Source: an uncultured Clostridia bacterium
GTDB taxonomy: Bacteria > Bacillota > Clostridia > TANB77 > CAG-508
DNA length: 64,000 bases
Reading direction: 5' to 3'
Assembly (NCBI GenBank): GCA_934183305.1
Contig: CAKPSF010000005.1
Location: forward strand, 40,180-104,179
Shown here: positions 59,105-64,000 of the stretch, piece after piece
Numbering within the stretch: position 1 is the stretch's first letter
Layout of the letters: every line of letters begins with the position of its first letter
The notes under the pieces: model-generated
What the model was told of the DNA's origin: nothing
Database searches by the model: none
The model's input: the letters and a program-made list of their open reading frames with translations, nothing else
Position numbers and translations under genes: made by a program

Positions 59105-59350
59105 TTATTTATTTTTTTTACCAAATGAAACTTCTTGAAATAAGAAATCATGTACTTTTTGCCATGTAACTTCTTGATGTAAAAATTCGTTTATTTCTCT
59201 TTCCATTTTTTGTTGTTTTGGTGTTAATTCTACAACTATTTCTTTGTTTAAGAATTCTTCTGCATCTTGTAGCCAGAATGCTTTAAATCTTGACCAAAAT
59301 CCTTGTTGTACTGGTAATGCTGTATCTACTGGTTTAAACATATCGCTCAT
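59105..59350 (-). CDS. Small aromatic-rich protein, unknown
   Basis: The 81-residue product (MSDMFKPVDTALPVQQGFWS) has several Trp/Phe residues in the FWSRFKAFWLQDAEEFLN segment and three repeated phrases of the form EFLxxEVxxx (EEFLNKEIVVEL, NEFLHQEVTWQK, HDFLFQEVSFGK) at a spacing of about 22 to 30 residues. GGAGGAG supports the ATG at 59350. No membrane helix. I do not recognise a family. Confidence 0.6.
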   Translation of the reverse strand: MSDMFKPVDTALPVQQGFWSRFKAFWLQDAEEFLNKEIVVELTPKQQKMEREINEFLHQEVTWQKVHDFLFQEVSFGKKNK

Positions 59351-59460
59351 TTTCACTCCTCCTCATCTTCATTTGTAATATAATTATTTTCTAGTATATT
59401 TATATTACAAATATTGATTTTTTTCAATAGTTTTTGTGTTAAATGTTTGTTACATTTAAG

Positions 59461-60765
59461 TTACATTTGTATTACAGTATTTCCAAGTAAGTCTTCCCCT
59501 AACTCCGAAGTTATTTTTACTTGTACAACTTGATTATGAAATTTTTCTATATCTCCTTTAATATTTACTACTAAGTAATTTTGTGTATGTCCTTTTATAT
59601 AATCATTGTTTTTTTCCTCAAATAGCACTTGAACTGTTTTTCCAATATATGAAGCATTGTATTTTTCTTGATTTTTATTTGATAACTCTATTAACTTTCT
59701 ACTTCTCTCTTCTTGAATATTTGGTGCTATTTGGTTTGGCATTATTGCAGCTTTTGTTCCATCTCTTTTAGAATATTTAAAAATATGCATTTTATAAAAG
59801 TTAATTTCTTTTAGAAATTCATATGTTTTTTCAAATTCTTCTTCTGTTTCTCCAGGAAATCCTACAATTATGTCTGTTGTTAAAATTACATCGTCATATG
59901 TACTTCTTAGTAATTTCACAACATTTCTAAATTCTTCTGTTGTATATCTCCTGTTCATTCTTTTTAAAGTTTCATCACATCCACTTTGTAAAGATAAATG
60001 AAAATGATGGCATATTTTTTCTAATTTAGATAATCTATTTAAGAAGTTCTCATTTATAAGCATTGGCTCTAAAGAGCCCAATCTTATTCTTTGTATGCCT
60101 TCTATTTCGTTTATTTTTTCTAATACATCTATTAAACCAATATTTTCTTTTAAGTCTTTACCATATGATGCAATATGTATTCCGGTAACAACTACCTCTT
60201 TTATTCCGTCTTCTGCAAGTTTAGTTATTTCTTCTATTATATTTTCTATTTTCCTACTTCTAACTTTTCCTCTTGCATATGGTATTGCACAATAAGAACA
60301 AAATCTATCGCATCCGTCTTGAACTTTTACTATTGCTCTTGTTTGTTCTATATGGGTTACAAATCCATATTCGTCATACTCGTCTTGATGTAATACATCA
60401 TTATACTTAATTTGTTTTATACCATTTTTATGTTCTCCAACATATTTTACTATATCTTTTTTCTCGTTGTTTCCAAGTATTAAGTCCAATTCTTCTATGC
60501 TTTCTAATTTTTCCTTAGCAGTTTGTACATAACATCCAACAGCTACAACAACTGCATTTTTATTTAATTGCTTTGCTCTTCTAATCATTTGTCTTGATTT
60601 TTTATCCGACATATTTGTTACAGTACAAGTATTAATTACATATATATCTGCTGTTTCACTAAAATCAACTATTTCATAACCTGCTTGTATAAACTTTTGC
60701 TCCATTGCATTTGTTTCATATTGATTTACTTTGCACCCTAATGTACAAAATGCTACTTTCTTCAT
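59461..60765 (-). CDS. mtaB: tRNA t6A37 methylthiotransferase
   Basis: The 434-residue radical-SAM methylthiotransferase modifies t6A to ms2t6A at position 37 of tRNAs reading ANN codons. N-terminal FCTLGCKVNQYETNAM supplies the first Cys of the second cluster; radical-SAM motif DGCDRFCSYCAIPYARG; a TRAM domain closes the protein. The TLGCKVNQYE start and CAIPYARGKVRSR mark the MtaB subgroup rather than MiaB or RimO. RBS GGAGAGAAA. Confidence 0.93.
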   Translation of the reverse strand: MKKVAFCTLGCKVNQYETNAMEQKFIQAGYEIVDFSETADIYVINTCTVTNMSDKKSRQMIRRAKQLNKNAVVVAVGCYVQTAKEKLESIEELDLILGNNEKKDIVKYVGEHKNGIKQIKYNDVLHQDEYDEYGFVTHIEQTRAIVKVQDGCDRFCSYCAIPYARGKVRSRKIENIIEEITKLAEDGIKEVVVTGIHIASYGKDLKENIGLIDVLEKINEIEGIQRIRLGSLEPMLINENFLNRLSKLEKICHHFHLSLQSGCDETLKRMNRRYTTEEFRNVVKLLRSTYDDVILTTDIIVGFPGETEEEFEKTYEFLKEINFYKMHIFKYSKRDGTKAAIMPNQIAPNIQEERSRKLIELSNKNQEKYNASYIGKTVQVLFEEKNNDYIKGHTQNYLVVNIKGDIEKFHNQVVQVKITSELGEDLLGNTVIQM

Positions 60766-60802
60766 TTTCTCTCCATTTCCTATTTCATTTATTGGTTTAA
60801 GT

Positions 60803-60860
60803 AAACAAAATGCAAATCTATAATTCGTACGCTTTGCACGTTAATTAGATTTGCATTGTT
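60803..60860. repeat. Two-stem palindromic element E, copy 2
   Basis: Outer arms ATGCAAATCTA (60810-60820) and TAGATTTGCAT (60846-60856) enclose an inner stem CGTAC/GCACG. Compared with copy 1 the outer stem differs at several paired positions, the flanking AAACAA/TTG is kept. It lies 8 bases after the mreB stop codon. Confidence 0.7.
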
Positions 60861-60867
60861 GTTATAG

Positions 60868-61869
60868 TTATTTTCTTTTTCCATCAAGTATGTCTAAATT
60901 GTCTAATGCTTTTCCTGTTCCAAGTGCTACACAAGACACTGTATCGTTCGCTATCATTACGTTTATTCCTGTTTTTTCTTGTAATAATTTATCTAGTCCA
61001 TCAAGCAAGCTTCCTCCACCTGTCATATATATTCCTCTATCACTTATGTCTGCTGCAAGCTCAGGTGGTGTTTTTTCTAATACACTATGAACTGCATCAA
61101 CTATTAGCATAGCTGGTTCAATTAAAGCTTCCATCATTTCACTTGAATGTATTGTAAGAGTTTTTGGAAGACCTGTTGTTAAATCTCTTCCTCTTATATC
61201 CATTTCAACATCTTGTATTTTAGGATAAACACAGCCAATATTTACTTTTAACTCTTCAGCTGTTCTTTCTCCTATTATTACATTATGTTTTTTCTTTATA
61301 TATCTAATAACTGCTTCGTCGAATTTATCTCCTGCAACTTTTATTGATGAACTTACAACAGAACCTCCTAATGAAATTACTGCTATATCTGTTGTCCCTC
61401 CACCTATATCAACTATCATATTTCCACATGGCTTTGATATATCTATTCCTGCTCCAATAGCTGCTGCAATAGGTTCTTCTATTAAATAGACTTTTCTTGC
61501 GCCTGCTTGTGAAGCTGCATCTATAACTGCTTTTCTTTCAACTTCTGTTACTTGTGATGGAATACAAATCATTATTCTTGGTGCAAACATAGTCTTTCCG
61601 CCTATTTTATTTATAAAATATTTAAGCATTTTTTCTGTTACTGTATAATTTGATATAACTCCATCTTTTAATGGTCTTGTGGCAACAATATTACCAGGTG
61701 TTCTTCCTAACATTCTTCTTGCCTCTTGTCCAACTGCTAATACCTCATTTGTATTATTATCTACGGCAACAACTGAAGGCTCTCTTAAAACAATCCCTTT
61801 TCCTTTAACAAAGGCTATAACTGTTGCAGTTCCTAAGTCTATTGCTATATCTTGTCCAAAACCAAACAT
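60868..61869 (-). CDS. mreB: Rod shape-determining protein MreB/Mbl
   Basis: This 333-residue bacterial actin guides peptidoglycan elongation. Actin-fold motifs are clear: DLGTATVIAFVKGKGIV (phosphate 1), GGGTTDIAVISLGG (phosphate 2) and TGGGSLLDGLD (adenosine). An N-terminal FGFGQDIAI amphipathic stretch may bind the membrane. mreC/mreD are not adjacent, so it may be the Mbl-like paralogue. It has a TTGAAA-17-TATAAT promoter with a dyad at the transcription start. Confidence 0.93.
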   Translation of the reverse strand: MFGFGQDIAIDLGTATVIAFVKGKGIVLREPSVVAVDNNTNEVLAVGQEARRMLGRTPGNIVATRPLKDGVISNYTVTEKMLKYFINKIGGKTMFAPRIMICIPSQVTEVERKAVIDAASQAGARKVYLIEEPIAAAIGAGIDISKPCGNMIVDIGGGTTDIAVISLGGSVVSSSIKVAGDKFDEAVIRYIKKKHNVIIGERTAEELKVNIGCVYPKIQDVEMDIRGRDLTTGLPKTLTIHSSEMMEALIEPAMLIVDAVHSVLEKTPPELAADISDRGIYMTGGGSLLDGLDKLLQEKTGINVMIANDTVSCVALGTGKALDNLDILDGKRK

Positions 61870-61899
61870 AATATCTACTCCTTATATATTACAATAAAA

Positions 61900-61941
61900 A
61901 TTGTAACGAATATTACTTTTTTGTTGCAAATTCGTTACAAT
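61900..61941 (-). promoter_or_regulatory. 12-bp inverted repeat at the mreB transcription start
   Basis: ATTGTAACGAAT (61900-61911) and ATTCGTTACAAT (61930-61941) are perfect arms 18 bases apart. The distal arm touches the -10 box and the other lies in the leader. It could be an operator or a 5' hairpin. Confidence 0.55.
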
Positions 61942-61968
61942 TATATTACATATATTAAAAAATTTCAA
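61940..61968 (-). promoter_or_regulatory. Sigma-A promoter of mreB
   Basis: On the minus strand TTGAAA (61963-61968), 17 bases, TATAAT (61940-61945). Confidence 0.7.
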
Positions 61969-62005
61969 GACTTTTTTTATATAATAGAAAATTTCTTATT
62001 TTCCA

Positions 62006-62476
62006 TTATATAAAATATAAAATTAATAATGTTCCTATTATTAGAGATGTTTTTGTTTCTTGAGACATAAATTCTTCTTCAGTAGCTCCATTCGCATTAT
62101 CTGTAACAGTTAATGTAGCATAATCTACATTTGTAAATCTATATCCCATCTCAAAATCCATTGATTTTTCTGGTTCCAAATTTTCTATTTTAACATACTT
62201 TGTTCCCAAATTTACATCTCTTGAAGAATATAAATCTATTTTCAAATATTTATCTTTTATTATCTCCTGTGTGTTGTTTTTTATACTACCATTTATAACA
62301 CCGTTTACATATGTTGCTTGGTTTCTTAATATTGTTATTTGTGGTGAATTAGTATATACTTTCGCATTTATATTTTTATATGTACTATTTAATGATATAT
62401 AAATTATAACATTAGAAAAAATCCATAACCCTGCAATTGCTAATGCATATAATAAAAACGTTTTTAATCTTTTCAT
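62006..62476 (-). CDS. Membrane protein with extracytoplasmic beta domain, unknown
   Basis: The 156-residue protein has an N-terminal membrane helix (LLYALAIAGLWIFSNVIIYI), a central domain of about 100 residues with the look of an FxLYD-like beta sandwich (ATYVNGVINGSIKNNT ... YLKIDLYSSRDVNLGTKYVK) and a C-terminal hydrophobic stretch (TSLIIGTLLILYFI). AAGGAAT precedes the ATG. It has a perfect promoter, and lies between mreB and the pilin-like remnant; a role in the envelope is likely. Confidence 0.65.
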   Translation of the reverse strand: MKRLKTFLLYALAIAGLWIFSNVIIYISLNSTYKNINAKVYTNSPQITILRNQATYVNGVINGSIKNNTQEIIKDKYLKIDLYSSRDVNLGTKYVKIENLEPEKSMDFEMGYRFTNVDYATLTVTDNANGATEEEFMSQETKTSLIIGTLLILYFI

Positions 62477-62511
62477 ATTTTAATTCCTTTTTTATTGTAT
62501 TTATGTAATTT

Positions 62512-62540
62512 ATTATATATTCATTTTTTAAAATTGTCAA
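62512..62540 (-). promoter_or_regulatory. Consensus sigma-A promoter of the membrane protein at 62006
   Basis: On the minus strand TTGACA (62535-62540), 17 bases, TATAAT (62512-62517). Confidence 0.8.
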
Positions 62541-62558
62541 ATTAAATAGAATGTACAC

Positions 62559-62584
62559 AAAAAGCGCTCCTATTATGGAGCGCT
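62559..62584 (-). terminator. GC-rich terminator after the pilin-like remnant
   Basis: AGCGCTCC (62563-62570) and GGAGCGCT (62577-62584), 6-nt loop, then TTTTTG on the minus strand. It begins 6 bases after the remnant's stop codon, as the GC-rich hairpin does at 39075-39098. Confidence 0.8.
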
Positions 62585-62589
62585 CTGTT

Positions 62590-62826
62590 CTACATATATA
62601 TAACTGGTCTAAACGAATTATAAGCATTAGAAGAAATAGTATTCATCATCCACGTTGCATATTACATCTTTAGTTCCAGTATAATTTATTCCTGAAATTC
62701 CTGTGTTTGCCAGTTTATCAGTATTTGCACTGTTTTGTTGTGCATATGAAGCATTTCCTCCGAATTCCTGGAAAAATATTATTACTGTATTCCATGCATA
62801 ACTATTTACTAAATCGCTTTCAAACG
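62590..62826 (-). pseudogene. Remnant of an FGE-domain pilin-like C-terminus, variable part deleted
   Basis: Translated on the minus strand this reads FESDLVNSYAWNTVIIFF, then QEFGGNASYAQQN and NYTGTKDVICNV, matching ESDLVNSYAWDTAIIFF and GTKDVICNV of the protein at 39113-40369. The frame then shifts and continues as NSFRPVIYM before a stop, equivalent to YSFRPLLYM. The ~40 codons between ICNV and SFRP, which include the suspected variable region of the intact gene, are missing. It has no start, pilin leader or promoter and lies directly downstream of the pilin-like gene at 62873-64000. Confidence 0.8.
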
Positions 62827-62872
62827 TTTTGCAATTATTTTTCCATCAAAGCTGTAATTTTTATATTCAGTT

Positions 62873-64000
62873 TTATTTTTTATATTCTTCATTTGTAAAT
62901 TCTACTCTATCTACACTTGATACATTGGCTTCTGTTATATTTGTTCCTTTTCCTACAAATAATTTTTGATTCTCATCTATTCTCATCTTTTTTCCACTCT
63001 CGATTGTTGAATTACTTATATATAACTGGTTATTTGTTTCTCCATCTGAACCTCTTAATACTCCCATTGTTCCTTTAACAGACTTTATTGTACATCCATC
63101 CATATATACTTTTATATTATTTATTCCTGTATCTCCACCTATGTAGAAACTTCCTCCATGTGCAAGTGAAAATTTACTTTCATCATATTTTCCTCTATAC
63201 TCTCCACTTGTCAATGTTGCATTTTCTACATATGCCTCTCCATTTTCTCCTTGTGCAAAATATATTCCTCCGTGTCCATATCCATCAAATGTTCCTCCAT
63301 ACACATATAATTTTGCTCCAGGCAAATTTTGCATTCCAGAATGAACTCCACAAACGCTTCCTGAATAAAACTTCATTTCTCCAAAATTATTAATTCCTAC
63401 TGCTGCCTTAGAATCATCACTATATGCAGCATCTGAAAATATATTAGTATTTGTAATTGTCATTTTTGCGTCCTTAAAGCTTATTACTCCATTTGCGCCT
63501 CCGTTTTCAGAACTTCCATTAATTTCCGTATTTTCTATATTCATAACTCCATAATTCGTTATTGCAGCACAACTTCCATTATTTGAAGCAACTTTTACAG
63601 TGGAATTTTTAATTTGTGTATTAACTGGCGAGGTAGATTTTGTTACTCTCACTCCTTGAGCCGTAGTTTTTCCATTTACTTCTATTACAGAATTTTCAAT
63701 ATTAGCATTATCAGCCTTTATTTGTACTCCTTTTACATTAGCACTTTCAGAGCATAGCACTTTACATTTTTTCATATAAAAACAATTTGTTAACTCAGCT
63801 TTCATTAGTATAACTGCTCCTGAACTATTAATATTATTTACATATTCTCCACCTATTAAATTAAAGTTTTCCCCTTCTGCATCTATTAATATAAAGTCTG
63901 AAGTTACAGTTTCATTAATTTGGGTTTCTATTTTGCTTCCTTTTAGCATTCCATTTATTGTTGCTGTTGTTGATGTGTCAAAAACTATACCTGAGGTACT
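62873..64000 (-). CDS. Beta-helix passenger of a pilin-like surface protein, 5' part outside the window
   Basis: The frame is open to the window edge: 17 more codons precede the first Met (63949) and match the copy at 21879-23727 (STSGIVFDTSTTATING). The 375 residues in view are beta-helix repeats (for example MNIENTEINGSS, MTITNTNIFSDA, YVYGGTFDGYGHGG). The last ~190 residues and the upstream edge are almost identical to the other copy, while the middle differs and is about 70 residues shorter. By analogy the missing N-terminus should be a prepilin-like leader. Unlike the other copy this one is not frameshifted in the part seen. Confidence 0.8.
   Translation of the reverse strand, partial: STSGIVFDTSTTATINGMLKGSKIETQINETVTSDFILIDAEGENFNLIGGEYVNNINSSGAVILMKAELTNCFYMKKCKVLCSESANVKGVQIKADNANIENSVIEVNGKTTAQGVRVTKSTSPVNTQIKNSTVKVASNNGSCAAITNYGVMNIENTEINGSSENGGANGVISFKDAKMTITNTNIFSDAAYSDDSKAAVGINNFGEMKFYSGSVCGVHSGMQNLPGAKLYVYGGTFDGYGHGGIYFAQGENGEAYVENATLTSGEYRGKYDESKFSLAHGGSFYIGGDTGINNIKVYMDGCTIKSVKGTMGVLRGSDGETNNQLYISNSTIESGKKMRIDENQKLFVGKGTNITEANVSSVDRVEFTNEEYKK

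Noticed and set aside
61900..61941. mreB dyad as a terminator
   Set aside because: It lies at the predicted transcription start rather than after a gene, and no T-run follows it.

Overview
The window is strongly AT-rich DNA from a low-GC Gram-positive anaerobe, most likely an uncultured gut-type member of Clostridia. The evidence is a three-subunit [FeFe] hydrogenase (HydABC type), L-lactate dehydrogenase, a PASTA-domain Ser/Thr kinase with its PP2C phosphatase, a T-box leader on pheS, the GGGtGRT/NifU-like pair, and repeated sigma-A promoters close to TTGACA-17-TATAAT. Most genes lie on the minus strand. I could not assign a species.

Layout. 1-1750: the 3' part of a type IV secretion/conjugation ATPase (+). 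1779-9271: two-domain glycosyltransferase, rpe, rsgA, PASTA kinase, phosphatase and rlmN. 9487-17203: asd (+), a small membrane protein, cysteine desulfurase, proS, scpB, a tandem-OB SSB-like protein, rqcP, ylmH and dut. 17272-21780: Fic protein, small orphan gene, acidic unknown protein and rimO. 21879-28721: two pilin-like surface genes with unusual leaders, murI, a frameshifted amidase, a lipid kinase and plsC. 28866-38955: ferritin-like and membrane proteins, a small alarmone synthetase, purA, pheST with a T-box, an APH-like kinase and enolase. 39113-46301: a pilin-like/FGE-domain gene, a HipA-like two-gene module and hydABC. 46471-53472: orphan genes, tRNA-Gln, ldh, Nudix, GGGtGRT/NifU-like and a YezG-like protein. 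53487-58953: the glycolytic run gpmI-tpiA-gmk-like-pgk-gap. 59105-64000: mtaB, mreB and a fourth pilin-like gene cut by the window edge.

The metabolic genes describe a fermenter: lower glycolysis (gap, pgk, tpiA, gpmI, eno) feeds lactate dehydrogenase, while HydABC disposes of reducing power as H2. Translation maintenance is well represented (rsgA, rlmN, rimO, mtaB, rqcP, ylmH, pheST, proS).

The most unusual material is a dispersed family of pilin-like surface proteins (21879-23727, 26922-27974, 39113-40369, 62873-64000, plus a remnant at 62590-62826). They share a prepilin-type N-terminus but carry different passengers. Two have a leader transcript with a short ORF containing a (CA)n microsatellite followed by an intrinsic terminator; in one copy the ORF runs into the terminator loop, in the other it stops early. 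This looks like a phase-variable attenuation switch. A third ends in an FGE/C-type-lectin-like domain whose last ~40 codons have foreign base composition, are rich in NNC codons and are followed at once by a GC-rich hairpin, as expected of a diversity-generating-retroelement target. Several small dispersed palindromic repeats with compensatory changes also occur.
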